Shown: positions 27,582 through 37,468, numbered from the stretch's first letter. The stretch is 64,000 bases of DNA from CBDDKZ01 sp965230415 (GCA_965230415.1 CBDDKZ010000005.1:1550001-1614000), one strand, 5' to 3'. Notes: generated by a model from the letters alone, not told the origin. Numbers and translations: made by a program.

Positions 27582-27915
27582 GCATCCCCTTTTACTTGCT
27601 TATCTTCTCAAAAACAGCATTATGTCTGCCGTTGCGCTTTACTATATAATTGGTATTGCGCTTTACAAACTGGCAGACATTGATATTATGCTCCCATGTA
27701 TCTGGACATGGCTTTTTGATATACACTGTCCGGGTTGCGGCCTTACAAGAGCTTTTATGAAATTAATTGTGTTTGACTTTGAAGCCGCATTCAACTTCAA
27801 TCCTTTAATTTTTATAATCGCACCGGCAGGCGTTTATTACTTTTTTACCGACATTAAGAAGTTCAAAATAAACTATACAAGGGTACCTCATCGAGATGCA
27901 ATTCCGGAATCATAA
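27553..27915 (+). CDS. DUF2752 membrane protein
   Basis: A small membrane protein of the DUF2752 family, recognised by the CPGCGLTRAF motif (about residues 63-72) between two hydrophobic stretches. The ATG at 27553 overlaps the TM2 gene by 29 bases; the ATG at 27622 (giving MSAVALYYIIG) avoids overlap and yields 98 residues, and either could be right. DUF2752 genes often sit beside TM2 genes, as here. Its stop codon overlaps that of the convergent metallo-beta-lactamase gene by 6 bases. Function is unknown. Confidence 0.8.
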   Translation: METQSKTTYKHPLLLAYLLKNSIMSAVALYYIIGIALYKLADIDIMLPCIWTWLFDIHCPGCGLTRAFMKLIVFDFEAAFNFNPLIFIIAPAGVYYFFTDIKKFKINYTRVPHRDAIPES

Positions 27916-29322
27916 AAGCGTGGTAGGACAAACGTAGTCGGTCAGACTAATACTCGTTTCCTTTATCGCCTTAAACCCTCCGGCTATATCAATTATTTGC
28001 TCAAACCCCCTCGATTTTAAAATGGATGACATAATCATCGATCTATAGCCACCCGCACAATGAATATAGTACTCCTGCTTCTTATCCAAATTTTTGATGA
28101 GCTCATTGACATAGTCCAGTGGAACATTTTCAACTTTTGCGCTGTCAATATGTTCAGATGAATATTCTGAGCTTTTGCGTACATCCAGTACCTTAATTTC
28201 TTCTTTTAGCCTATTTTCAAATTCGCTGGCAGCAATTGATAAAAGCTGGTCTGTCTCCTTCTTTGCTTCTTTCCAGGCTGCTATTCCTCCCCTGAGATAA
28301 CCAATTGTATTGTCAAAACCCACACGCGATAAACGGGTTACAACTTCCTCTTCTCTTCCGTCTTCCGCAATTATAACAATTGCCTGTTTTAAATCTGGTA
28401 TTAAGGCGCCTACCCAGGGCGCAAATCCACCATCGATTCCGATATTGATACTATTTGGAATAAATGCCTTACTGAAAACCTGTGGAGCTCGTGTATCGAG
28501 CATTAAAGCACCCTGAGCGTTTACAAGATCTTCAAATTCCTGCGGATTCAATGCAACCAAACCCTGTTGAAGTACTTTATCAATATCCTGATAACCTTCT
28601 TTGTTCATCTTTACATTGCCTGAAAAATAGGCGGGGGGAGTCGTCAAACCCTCCGTAACTTCTTGTATAAACTCCTTGCGTGTCATATCCGGACGTAGGG
28701 CGTAATTATTTTTCTTCTGATTGCCCAGTATATCGAAGGTCTCTTTACTCATATTTTTACCACAAGCCGACCCTGCACCATGAGCAGGATACACGAGGAC
28801 CGTGTCTGGCAATGTGGTGATCTTTGTTCTCAAGGAATCATACAACAAACCTGCCAGATCTTCCTGGGAAAAATCTGACTTCACTGCCAAATCGGGCCTG
28901 CCCACATCACCAATAAATAAGGTATCACCACTAAATAAGGCATATTCCTCTCCTGCTTCATTTAATAATAAATAAGAAGTAGACTCAAGGGTGTGCCCCG
29001 GTGTATGCAGTACCTTAATTCTAACAGCTCCCAACTCAAATATTTCCCCGTCTTCGGCGATGACAGCATCGTAATTGGTCATCGCTCCCGGGCCAAAAAC
29101 AATCGAAGCTCCTGTCTTTTCTGCCAGCGACACATGTCCGGAAACGAAATCGGCATGAAAATGCGTCTCAAATATATACTTGATTTCCGCATTTCCCTCC
29201 CGAGCTCTGTCCAAATAGGGTTGGCTTTCTCTCAGCGGATCAATAATAGCCGCCTGTCCTTCTGATTCTATGTAATAAGCTCCCTGAGCTAAACATCCGG
29301 TATATATTTGTTCCAATTTCAT
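27910..29322 (-). CDS. Metallo-beta-lactamase/rhodanese fusion (persulfide dioxygenase-like)
   Basis: A 470-residue cytoplasmic enzyme. The N-terminal metallo-beta-lactamase domain has metal ligands in THFHADF, HTPGHTLEST, FSGDTLFIGDVGRPDL and YPAHGAGSACG, the pattern of ETHE1-like persulfide dioxygenases. Two rhodanese domains follow. The first (about residues 265-355) has IIAEDGRE where the active-site cysteine loop should be, so it is probably non-catalytic. The second has an intact six-residue loop, CAGGYR, with Cys422. Such fusions oxidise glutathione or low-molecular-weight persulfides to sulfite. It lies 89 bases downstream of a SulP transporter gene, which suggests a shared role in sulfur handling. 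Confidence 0.9.
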   Translation of the reverse strand: MKLEQIYTGCLAQGAYYIESEGQAAIIDPLRESQPYLDRAREGNAEIKYIFETHFHADFVSGHVSLAEKTGASIVFGPGAMTNYDAVIAEDGEIFELGAVRIKVLHTPGHTLESTSYLLLNEAGEEYALFSGDTLFIGDVGRPDLAVKSDFSQEDLAGLLYDSLRTKITTLPDTVLVYPAHGAGSACGKNMSKETFDILGNQKKNNYALRPDMTRKEFIQEVTEGLTTPPAYFSGNVKMNKEGYQDIDKVLQQGLVALNPQEFEDLVNAQGALMLDTRAPQVFSKAFIPNSINIGIDGGFAPWVGALIPDLKQAIVIIAEDGREEEVVTRLSRVGFDNTIGYLRGGIAAWKEAKKETDQLLSIAASEFENRLKEEIKVLDVRKSSEYSSEHIDSAKVENVPLDYVNELIKNLDKKQEYYIHCAGGYRSMIMSSILKSRGFEQIIDIAGGFKAIKETSISLTDYVCPTTLL

Positions 29323-29411
29323 ACTATACTTTGTTTAAGTGAGCAATAATTCCGATTCATTCAATATTAAAGCAATTGTTCCTCTTTATCAGTGATAGCA
29401 ATCACACAAGT

Positions 29412-31157
29412 CTAAATTTCTTTTTCTTTAAACACATTAGTTTGTAATGCTATCTTTAGCTGCTGCCTCGAACGTTTCTTGGCACCGTTGTCGAGGTAGT
29501 TGATCGCTGACTGCACATCTTTAAAGAAATGATATTTGCCTACTTCGTTAATGAAACCTGTTTTGTGCAAATAATCTCTCACCGGGCCAATGAGGCCACT
29601 AAAGTATACACCAATATTATTTTCGTTTAGTTCCTGAATGAGCTCTTTTATATGCTGTTGTGCTGTGGCATCGATACTGGAAATACTACCACAATGAAAA
29701 ATCACCAGATGGAGCCTTTCTCCTTTCTGTTCCACCATGCGCTTTGTATAATCTATAAAGTGGTCAATATTTGCAAAGTACAACTGAGCATCGTGCCTGA
29801 TTATCAGCACATCTTCTCTCACTTCAATTTCTGTAAAGCGTTCTATGTTACGATAATCGTCGGTTTGCGGCAAGCGGCCTAAAACTGCAATGTGAGGTTT
29901 TGCAGAGCGGTAAATAAGCATCACTAAAGAAACTAAAACACCCGCTGCGATTCCCTCCTTGATACCCCATAGCAATGTGATTGAAAATGAAACCAAAAGC
30001 ATAATAAAATCTTGTTTACTGGTAGCCCATAATGACCTTGGATAGTTATAATCTATAAGTCCAAATACGGCTACCACTATTATTGCTCCTAAAATTGCTT
30101 TCGGTAAAAAATAGAATAATGGGGTCAAAAATAATAAGGTCAAGGCAATAAGAGCTGCGCTAATGAGAGCCGCCAAGTTGGTGCGTGCTCCTGCCTGATC
30201 ATTCACTGCTGACCTGCTAAACCCGCCTGTTGTGGGATAAGCTCCGAAAAAAGAACCAATTATATTGCTCATACCTAAAGCGAGCATCTCCTGGTTATTA
30301 TCTAAGGAATAATCTTTTTTATGCTTGGTCTGTAGTGCTTTTGCAACAGAAATAGCTTCCATAAAAGCTATTAATGCCAGGGTCAAGGCTATTGGCATCA
30401 ACTCGGCAAGATGCTTTGTTCCGAAATCGGGGATGGCAAATTGAGGGAGGCCCGTGGGAACACTCCCAACAATCTTAATTAAATCATGTAATCCTGCCAG
30501 CCTCACCATCATAATACCTAAAACCACCGCTACCAGCGCTCCAGGAATAGCTTTATGTATCTTTTTTATAAACTTAATAATCAGAATTCCGGCAAAAGCA
30601 ATGGCAACAGACAACCAGTTAATGTTTTCCGACAACTGGAATGTGTTGTGCAGGATGGTAAAAACATTGTTACTTCTTTCAATATCTATACCTGTAATGT
30701 GCTTAAGTTGGTTAAACCCAATAATGAGCGCAGCGGCTGAAGTAAAACCGCTAATTACGGGTCTGGACAAGAAATTGACCAGAAAGCCAAAACGTAGTAT
30801 ACCAAAAAGGAGTTGAACTACGCCCATCATAAAGGCTAGTAATACGGCAAGCAGTATATAGCTATCGGAACCTGTAGTGGCAAAAGTAGACACTCCCGCA
30901 GCGACGAGCAACGAATCCATGGCCACCGGACCGACCGCCAATTGCCGCGACGTACCAAAAATCGCATAAATCACCTGGGGAACAAGCGCCGCATAAAGAC
31001 CATAAACAGGTGGCAAACCCGCAATCATGGCATAAGCCATTCCCTGCGGTACCAACATCACTCCAACTGTTAAACCTGCGGCAAGATCTCCCTTTAGGTA
31101 CTTCTTCTTATAATTTGGTAACCATTCTAAAATTGGCAACGTTTTCTTTAGCCTCAT
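29412..31157 (-). CDS. SulP family anion transporter with STAS domain
   Basis: A 581-residue inner-membrane transporter of the SulP/SLC26 family, which moves sulfate, bicarbonate or related anions. The N-terminal motif VGVMLVPQGMAYAMIAGLPPVYGLY is split over the first membrane helices; about ten to twelve helices reach residue 410. A C-terminal STAS domain (about residues 440-550, with IIRHDAQLYFANIDHF) is regulatory. The exact anion cannot be read from sequence. The persulfide dioxygenase-like gene lies just downstream on the same strand, so sulfate or sulfite is a reasonable guess. Confidence 0.93.
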   Translation of the reverse strand: MRLKKTLPILEWLPNYKKKYLKGDLAAGLTVGVMLVPQGMAYAMIAGLPPVYGLYAALVPQVIYAIFGTSRQLAVGPVAMDSLLVAAGVSTFATTGSDSYILLAVLLAFMMGVVQLLFGILRFGFLVNFLSRPVISGFTSAAALIIGFNQLKHITGIDIERSNNVFTILHNTFQLSENINWLSVAIAFAGILIIKFIKKIHKAIPGALVAVVLGIMMVRLAGLHDLIKIVGSVPTGLPQFAIPDFGTKHLAELMPIALTLALIAFMEAISVAKALQTKHKKDYSLDNNQEMLALGMSNIIGSFFGAYPTTGGFSRSAVNDQAGARTNLAALISAALIALTLLFLTPLFYFLPKAILGAIIVVAVFGLIDYNYPRSLWATSKQDFIMLLVSFSITLLWGIKEGIAAGVLVSLVMLIYRSAKPHIAVLGRLPQTDDYRNIERFTEIEVREDVLIIRHDAQLYFANIDHFIDYTKRMVEQKGERLHLVIFHCGSISSIDATAQQHIKELIQELNENNIGVYFSGLIGPVRDYLHKTGFINEVGKYHFFKDVQSAINYLDNGAKKRSRQQLKIALQTNVFKEKEI

Positions 31158-31314
31158 GCACTCGCTTTTTAGTTAGTACGCTATTTTTATACAATAGTGC
31201 ACAAAAAAAACGGAGATTACTGTGATCCATGTTACATGAACACAAGGCGTTCCTACTCATTAAATATTAAAAACAACTTAGCTCTTTTTAGTATCAGCTG
31301 GTTTTTCTTCATTG

Positions 31315-34300
31315 TTATCGCAGAATGGTTACATCTCCTGCCATTTCATAGCCTCTGAAATTTAATTTTATGCGGTAGTAATAAGTCCCTATTGGCAACG
31401 ATTTTCCTCTATTGTTGGTGCCGCTCCAGTTGTTGTTATAACCTTTGCCGGTTTTGAATACCAGATTGCCCCATCGATTGAAAATTCGTATTTCAGCCTT
31501 CTCATAATCCTGAATGTTCGCAATTTGCCAGGTATCATTATAACCATCTTCATTGGGCGTAAATACATTGGGAACCTTCACAGGTGCGAGCACTTTAAAG
31601 CTCACATGCGTTGTATCACTACATGCATCGTCATTTATTCCAATTAATCGAACCGTCATTGATGAGTCCGGTGCAAAAGTATGGCGATCAATAAATACAC
31701 CACTATAAATAATCGAATTGCTATTAAACTCTGACCACTCAATAGTACCGGCATTAGTCCGTGCCAATAAGTTTACTTCTTCTCCTTCAAGAATAATTTC
31801 GGGGTCAACACCTGCATCTAAAGATACGGAAGAAGTTGTTACAATTACGGTATCCATATCGCTGCATCCACGGTCATTAAATACAGTAACTATATAAGGA
31901 ACCATACGCTCCGTCGGCGTAGCAACAGGATTAGCTATATTGGGATTATCTAATGAAGTAACAGGGCTCCATTGATAGCCTGATCCCCCTTGTGCAGACA
32001 ATGTTACCGAATTCCCTAAACAAATCAAGGTATCTGACCCCGCATCTGCAGTGACACTTTCAACCTGTACAAACACTGAAGCGGTGTCTTGGCAATTACC
32101 CGAATCATCTGAAACTGTAACCGTATACCTGGTATTTGTTAAGGGAGTAGCTAAAGGGCTCGCGCTACCTGCATCATTGAGCGTAATAGCAGGTGTCCAC
32201 CTGTATTGAGACCCTCCCGACGCCTGCAATTGAGCACTTGTTCCAAGGCAAATAGGGCTTTCTGCACCGGCCGTAGCCACCACATCAATCACGATTACAT
32301 CCACACTGGCTGTTCCTTCGCAGTCATTGGCATTTGTAGCCGTGACTGTATACGTACTACTAGCTTGTGGGCTTGCAAGAGGATTCCGGATGGTAGGATC
32401 ATTGAGATCTTGCGCTGGCGTCCAGCTATATGTAATGGCACCAGGAGCATCTGCTATTAATTGTACGGAAGCATCGCGGCAGACTGATAAGGGGCTTTGG
32501 ACGGTGATGAGTTGTTCTTCTACAGTGACAACGGTAAATGTATCGACACGACAAACCCCTGACAGGCTATTTATCTGAACCGGATAGCTTGTAGAAATAG
32601 TAGGGGCAACAGTAATCGTTGCATCGGAAGAGAAACTGCCATCGGGCAGTGTCCAGATGTATGAAGCACCCCCGGTTACACTTAGATCTGTATCTTCTCC
32701 CAAACAAATTGTTTGAGGCGCAGTTATGGCGGGCGTTAATTCTTCAACGGTAATTGTCACAAATGCCGTGTCTCTACATCTTTCAGACAAGTCGCTGGCT
32801 ACTACCGAATAGGTGATCGTACTTAAAGGGCTGGCGACAGGATCAGCACTATTAATATTGCTCAAAGTACCATCATTGGGCATCCATTGGTACAAATCAC
32901 CACCACTGGCATTCAATGTTACGGACTGGCCGCGGCATATTGTTGTGTCCGGACCGGCATCGGCTATCACCTGGCCTATTTCTACTAATACTTCATCGCT
33001 ATCTGTACAAGCTCCTGTGGTGCTGGTTACAAGTACCGTATAAACCTGTGATCCTGTAGGCGTAGCAACGGGATTGCTTATATTTGCATCGCTCAATGTG
33101 CCGTCGTCAGGTGTCCATTGGTAGCTGGCTCCACCACCGGCTTGTAATTGTACGCTCCCGCCGTCGCATACAGAAACATCGGGACCGGCATCGGCTATAG
33201 CGCTGTCTACTAAAATTGTCACCTCATCACTATCGGAACAGGCACCTGTCGCATCACTTACCGTTACCGTATAGGTAGTTGTTATCAAAGGGCTGGCTGT
33301 AGGGTTACTGCTATTTACATCACTCAGTGTGCCATCATTTGGCGACCAGGTATATTGTGTTCCACCGCTGGCCCTTAATGGAGTGTTTTCACCCCGGCAA
33401 ATGGTATCGTCCATTCCGGCATTGGCTTGCACATCACCCACCTGAATGTTTACACTATCCTGATCACTGCAAGTCCCGCTTGTGCTGGTAACAGTGAGTG
33501 TATAAGTCACTACACCATTAAGTGTGGCTGTAGGATTTGCACTGGTAATATCATCGAGACTGCCATCATCTGGTGACCACAAATAAGTGCCACCTCCGCT
33601 TCCCTGTAATTGGATGCTGCTTCCTCCACAAATACTGGTATCGGGACCGGCATCAGCAACAATTTCTTCAACAGTGATGGTTACTTCTGCCGTATCGCTA
33701 CAATTACCGGAAGCATCGCTTACTACTACCTGATAAGTGCTTGTAAGCATTGGAGCAGCCAATGGATTGGCAATATTAATAGCGGAAAGGCTTCCGTCAT
33801 CGGGTGTCCAGGAATAGGTCACGCCGCCGGTAGCCTGCAATTGCACCGTATCTTCCAGGCAAATGATAAAGTCCGGACCGGCATCGGCAACTAATTCGCT
33901 TATACTTACGCGCACAGTATCCCTGTCGGTGCATAAACCGGAGTTACTGGTAACTTCAACGATGTAATCGGTATCACTTAGCGGCGATGCTATTGGGTTA
34001 TTCCTATTTATGTCACTCAGGGTACCATCATCAGGCGACCACCGATACGTTCCTCCTCCACTTGCCACAAGCTCTACACTTCCCCCCTCACAGATCGACA
34101 CATCCGGACCTGCATCGGCTATTGCACTATCTACGTGTACAGTTGTAGTAAGCGTGTCGCTGCACAAACCGTCGGCATCGCCAACAATTACCTGATAATC
34201 GGTTGTAATTACCGGATTTGCTGTAGGATTACTTATAGAAATATCGTTTAGCGTGCCATTATCGGGGCTCCAAAGATAGGTGCTACCACCTCCGGCAAGC

Positions 34301-35631
34301 AAATTCACAGACTCACCTCTACAGATATCTACCTCGTCATTCACCGTGCCATTTATACTCAAAACAGTCACCTCTCCACAGGCATTACTTGTATTGCCAT
34401 CGTTGTCTTCAACGGTCACGCAATAGGTAGTTGTAGCGGTCGGACATACTTCATGCGGACCGGGACCATCAGGAAGGCCGTTGTCCCACGAATAGCTCAA
34501 ATCACTCGATCCACCGCTCGCTTCAGCCAGTAAATCGGTACAATCTCCTTCGCATATCGTATCGCTATTTACTGTTGTTGTAATAGGTGTTCCACATAAA
34601 CTTACCTCACAGGTTTTTGTCACTTCTTCACAGCCTGCAAAATAGGTGATATCCACTGAATATAGTGTTGTTACCGTAGGGCATACATTAATGGTTGCCG
34701 ATGTCTCTCCTGAGGACCACAAATAGCTGAAATCTGTAGAGGGATCACATCCACCGACGGGGTTGAGGCCTTCTGCCGTTAAATCTACGCATCCACCGGC
34801 ACAATCCGGTGTACCACTTACATTGATGTTACAGTCGAAATCGGTAGGACAAGCCGGTCTCACCACCACATCATCGTAACACATATAATCCTGGTCTCCC
34901 TGTCGATCACCAGGATTAAAGTTTCCGATAACCAGGTATTCTTCACCACCTTCCGCACAAAATTTATACGTTAATAGGGTAGGAGCTGTGGGAACATTCT
35001 CGCCGGGTGCCAGCCCTACAGTTTGTGTAGCATTAATCGTAGTACCGGGACCAATAAATGGAACACCATTATTATCGGCATTCCACTCCAAAAACCCGTC
35101 TCCGGATGCAAAGGTTCGGTTGTGAAACCATAGTCCAAATCCGTCATTCGGGTCTCCGTCGATACTGCCACGTGAGGGTTTACCCGAGTGCACAATTACA
35201 CTCACACAATACTCTCGCCCGGCAATCAGCGGTTCTGCCAAACGCTGTTGAATATACTCAGAACTTTCATCCTGAAAGAAATTGGCGTGGTAGCCCATAG
35301 AGCCGTTACCATTTAATTGATCATTGGGCCCTGTATTTGTGCAGTTCCCGAAGTAATCGGCCGTAGGGTAGGAAATATCATCATCTACGCGAATAGCCGT
35401 CCCAATCCAATTAGCAACAGGAGATTGATCATACCATGGTCTGGGTATTTGATTAGTTGATCCATAGGGACCATCGGGAGCCGCGTCGCATACATCCGCA
35501 TTCGGTGTCTCGAAATCACCGTTTATGACCACATTATCCCCACAGTCCTGTGCGGACAGTACGTGTACAATTGACAGAAAAATACAAGAAAAGAGACCTT
35601 TTATGTACATATGTTTCATGGGTACGGGCAT
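31315..35631 (-). CDS. Giant Ig/PKD-repeat surface protein with gliding-motility C-terminal domain
   Basis: A 1438-residue exported protein. The translation starts MPVPMKHMYIKG; the Met at residue 5 or 8 gives a more usual signal peptide (GLFSCIFLSIVHVLSAQ). Residues of about 28-255 form a carbohydrate-binding-like N-terminal domain (VINGDFETP). Two divergent Cys-rich repeats follow, and then about twelve tandem Ig/PKD-like units of roughly 76 residues with the recurring pattern ADAGPDxxICxGxSVxLxAxGG, YxWxPDDGTLS and NPxAxP. The C terminus (VPNVFTPNEDGYNDTW to YYYRIKLNFRGYEMAGDVTI) is the gliding-motility-associated, type B T9SS domain. Probably a long surface adhesin; the ligand is unknown. 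Confidence 0.92.
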   Translation of the reverse strand: MPVPMKHMYIKGLFSCIFLSIVHVLSAQDCGDNVVINGDFETPNADVCDAAPDGPYGSTNQIPRPWYDQSPVANWIGTAIRVDDDISYPTADYFGNCTNTGPNDQLNGNGSMGYHANFFQDESSEYIQQRLAEPLIAGREYCVSVIVHSGKPSRGSIDGDPNDGFGLWFHNRTFASGDGFLEWNADNNGVPFIGPGTTINATQTVGLAPGENVPTAPTLLTYKFCAEGGEEYLVIGNFNPGDRQGDQDYMCYDDVVVRPACPTDFDCNINVSGTPDCAGGCVDLTAEGLNPVGGCDPSTDFSYLWSSGETSATINVCPTVTTLYSVDITYFAGCEEVTKTCEVSLCGTPITTTVNSDTICEGDCTDLLAEASGGSSDLSYSWDNGLPDGPGPHEVCPTATTTYCVTVEDNDGNTSNACGEVTVLSINGTVNDEVDICRGESVNLLAGGGSTYLWSPDNGTLNDISISNPTANPVITTDYQVIVGDADGLCSDTLTTTVHVDSAIADAGPDVSICEGGSVELVASGGGTYRWSPDDGTLSDINRNNPIASPLSDTDYIVEVTSNSGLCTDRDTVRVSISELVADAGPDFIICLEDTVQLQATGGVTYSWTPDDGSLSAINIANPLAAPMLTSTYQVVVSDASGNCSDTAEVTITVEEIVADAGPDTSICGGSSIQLQGSGGGTYLWSPDDGSLDDITSANPTATLNGVVTYTLTVTSTSGTCSDQDSVNIQVGDVQANAGMDDTICRGENTPLRASGGTQYTWSPNDGTLSDVNSSNPTASPLITTTYTVTVSDATGACSDSDEVTILVDSAIADAGPDVSVCDGGSVQLQAGGGASYQWTPDDGTLSDANISNPVATPTGSQVYTVLVTSTTGACTDSDEVLVEIGQVIADAGPDTTICRGQSVTLNASGGDLYQWMPNDGTLSNINSADPVASPLSTITYSVVASDLSERCRDTAFVTITVEELTPAITAPQTICLGEDTDLSVTGGASYIWTLPDGSFSSDATITVAPTISTSYPVQINSLSGVCRVDTFTVVTVEEQLITVQSPLSVCRDASVQLIADAPGAITYSWTPAQDLNDPTIRNPLASPQASSTYTVTATNANDCEGTASVDVIVIDVVATAGAESPICLGTSAQLQASGGSQYRWTPAITLNDAGSASPLATPLTNTRYTVTVSDDSGNCQDTASVFVQVESVTADAGSDTLICLGNSVTLSAQGGSGYQWSPVTSLDNPNIANPVATPTERMVPYIVTVFNDRGCSDMDTVIVTTSSVSLDAGVDPEIILEGEEVNLLARTNAGTIEWSEFNSNSIIYSGVFIDRHTFAPDSSMTVRLIGINDDACSDTTHVSFKVLAPVKVPNVFTPNEDGYNDTWQIANIQDYEKAEIRIFNRWGNLVFKTGKGYNNNWSGTNNRGKSLPIGTYYYRIKLNFRGYEMAGDVTILR
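31780..34345 (-). repeat. Tandem ~230-bp coding repeats
   Basis: About eleven units with an ICxG-type cysteine plus a twelfth without it encode the Ig/PKD-like array of the surface protein. Neighbouring units share DNA stretches, for example repeated GGACCGGCATCGGC, so recombination between units is plausible. Boundaries are approximate. Confidence 0.75.
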
Positions 35632-35738
35632 AATACTAATTAAGAATAGTAGGTGTACTTAATACTTAAGCCAGTAAAAAGAAAAGTATACACGTTAGTA
35701 GCTAATTCTTGTGTTTTTGAAGACGGTGTAGTTCTTCC

Positions 35739-36070
35739 TTATGATGTCTTTGCCAAGGGCAGTTTTCTAAACGCAAGACTGAGTGAGACAACAAAACAAA
35801 CAAACTGAACCATCCCGGTAATTCTTTCAACCAACATCCATGAAACCACATCCTGTACACTGTACTTAGAGGGCTCTACAAAGGCCAGGTAACTGACAAA
35901 AAAAGTAGCCATTAATGCACCAAAGCGCAGCCCCTTTGAAATAGTGTATTTCTGATTCGCATATTTTTCAAAGAAAAAGGTGAGTACCGGACCCTGAAGC
36001 AACATGGAAGCTATTAAAGGTAAAATGGGGTTTATGCGCATAAAATCGATGGAGACGTAGTGTGCTGTAT
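35739..36070 (-). pseudogene. 5'-truncated membrane protein gene
   Basis: The frame encodes a hydrophobic protein of about 110 residues (FMRINPILPLIASMLLQG, then three further membrane segments) with a normal C terminus (FRKLPLAKTS) but no convincing start. The open frame can be extended to a GTG at 36140, but that extra stretch is antisense to a recognisable HxlR regulator remnant, so it is not native. Translation might begin at the internal ATG (MRINPIL, 36037). I read this as the 3' part of a gene whose start was removed by a deletion near 36070-36080. The protein family is not recognised. Confidence 0.6.
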
Positions 36071-36073
36071 TAA

Positions 36074-36244
36074 TTCCGAAATGAGAAAGGTATTTCCCTG
36101 CTACCCGTTCTGATAGAAATAATTGTCTGGGGAGGCACACACGACCCTGAAACAGAAGCCGGTTCTGACTTCATTCAACACGCCAAAAATGACCGTAGCG
36201 GTTTAATAAGGTCTTTGGAAAATCAAATACGTGCATCGGCTTAG
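36074..36244 (+). pseudogene. C-terminal remnant of an HxlR-type winged-helix regulator
   Basis: Read on the plus strand, the 56 codons before the TAG at 36242 give NEKGISLLPVLIEIIVWGGT followed by HDPETEAGSDFIQHAKNDRS and GLIRSLENQIRASA. This is the well-known C-terminal part of HxlR-family winged-helix regulators (LTEKGxxLLPVLxExxxWG, then a DP..A..F....DR..L motif). There is no start codon, and a stop lies directly upstream, so the DNA-binding half is missing. It faces away from the truncated membrane protein gene next to it; together they look like a divergent regulator-target pair fused by deletion. Confidence 0.7.
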
Positions 36245-36265
36245 TATTCTAAAGCAGTATTTCAA

Positions 36266-37399
36266 TTAAATCATTGTCCATTCCCTGTTTTGGCCATTGC
36301 TTTTCCTTTTTCGCCTTTCGTCCCCCTGATGCCAACCATCTACGGTTTGCCTAATATCAGCATTTACATCTGCCCAGAGGTAATAACTGTGTTCCACAAA
36401 ACCATGTACAATCTGGCTACAATCTACCTGGTGAATTTTATTGTGCACCATGGCTGGATGCGCATTTCCGGCATGGCCTAATCGCTCGTTGAGGTGTTTC
36501 GTATATTTCGAAAGGTACATCGCGGTATCTCCATGGTTGTAATACACGGTAACAGTGGTTGCCATCTCATGTAAGCGGCCCATGTTCTTTTCCGGTTCCA
36601 GCACATCATCATTCACATCTGCTGCACACAAGAAAATATTCTTGAAAACTCTTGGTAATATAGAGCCGCGCGTATAGCCGATCACTTTACTTTGCAGTGC
36701 ATTCTGAAGTAAGTAATTTCCCATAGAATGGCACAATAAGTGCATGTGCTGTCCGCATAAGCGCTCGTCGTCACCACTTGCATCACTGCTGAGCGTACCC
36801 AAAAAATCCTTGAGTTTGAGCAAAGCTCTTCCTACTGCTTTACCCGAGTCCCTGGCATCCGATCTGTCTGACTTATAAGCAGCAAAAGGCATCATACTGC
36901 CGTTTGATGGCCAACTAAACAATACCACCATTACCTGTTTATCATGTGGTCCCTTGTCTCTGTTCAACATCATTTGTAAGGAAAGTGCACTACCTACCGC
37001 GTCGTCCCAACTCACGTTATAACCATGAATGTATACTAATACATCGGTGTTCCTATGCATTTCCGATTTCAGGTTTTTAAAAAATCGTGTCGACGAATTA
37101 TCATGATGGGCAATAAATTCGGTCGCTTTGGCGGTATAATCTTCATAGGCGGTGATTTGCGCTTTTTTTGAGCACTTTGCCAGGTAACTGGCCAGGCCTT
37201 CGCCATCTCCGGTTCTCGCCTCTTTGAAATCACGCTCTAAATATGTCCTTATTTCCGCTTCATCACAATCCAGATCAAGCTCCCCGAATCTCAGGTTCTC
37301 ATGTCCATCGCTGCTAAAGCGCTCTCCATAGGTATCGGGGCTCCACCTGTTGGACCCTTCGTGCTTTCTATTGGTTGCAAAAAATAGTTTTGCTTTCAT
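36266..37399 (-). CDS. DUF900 alpha/beta hydrolase
   Basis: A 377-residue cytoplasmic protein with the alpha/beta-hydrolase fold of the DUF900 family. Visible parts are VYIHGYNVSWDDA (oxyanion-hole region, about residue 118), VVLFSWPSNGS, and the nucleophile elbow CHSMGN with Ser225. The N terminus KLFFATNRKH is typical of the family. No signal peptide is seen, and a polar tail (GDERRKRKSNGQNREW) ends the protein. It is probably an esterase or lipase of unknown substrate. It has no obvious operon partner, being next to the truncated gene pair and a small membrane protein gene. Confidence 0.85.
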   Translation of the reverse strand: MKAKLFFATNRKHEGSNRWSPDTYGERFSSDGHENLRFGELDLDCDEAEIRTYLERDFKEARTGDGEGLASYLAKCSKKAQITAYEDYTAKATEFIAHHDNSSTRFFKNLKSEMHRNTDVLVYIHGYNVSWDDAVGSALSLQMMLNRDKGPHDKQVMVVLFSWPSNGSMMPFAAYKSDRSDARDSGKAVGRALLKLKDFLGTLSSDASGDDERLCGQHMHLLCHSMGNYLLQNALQSKVIGYTRGSILPRVFKNIFLCAADVNDDVLEPEKNMGRLHEMATTVTVYYNHGDTAMYLSKYTKHLNERLGHAGNAHPAMVHNKIHQVDCSQIVHGFVEHSYYLWADVNADIRQTVDGWHQGDERRKRKSNGQNREWTMI

Positions 37400-37468
37400 A
37401 ATCTTCGCGGTAAAAATTCAATTTCTAAATGAATTTACAATTTCGTTGATCACCACGAAAGTAAATAA

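Noticed and set aside
36071..36140. Extension of the truncated membrane protein to a GTG at 36140, giving 133 residues.
   Set aside because: The added residues are antisense to the HxlR regulator remnant and do not look like a native N terminus.
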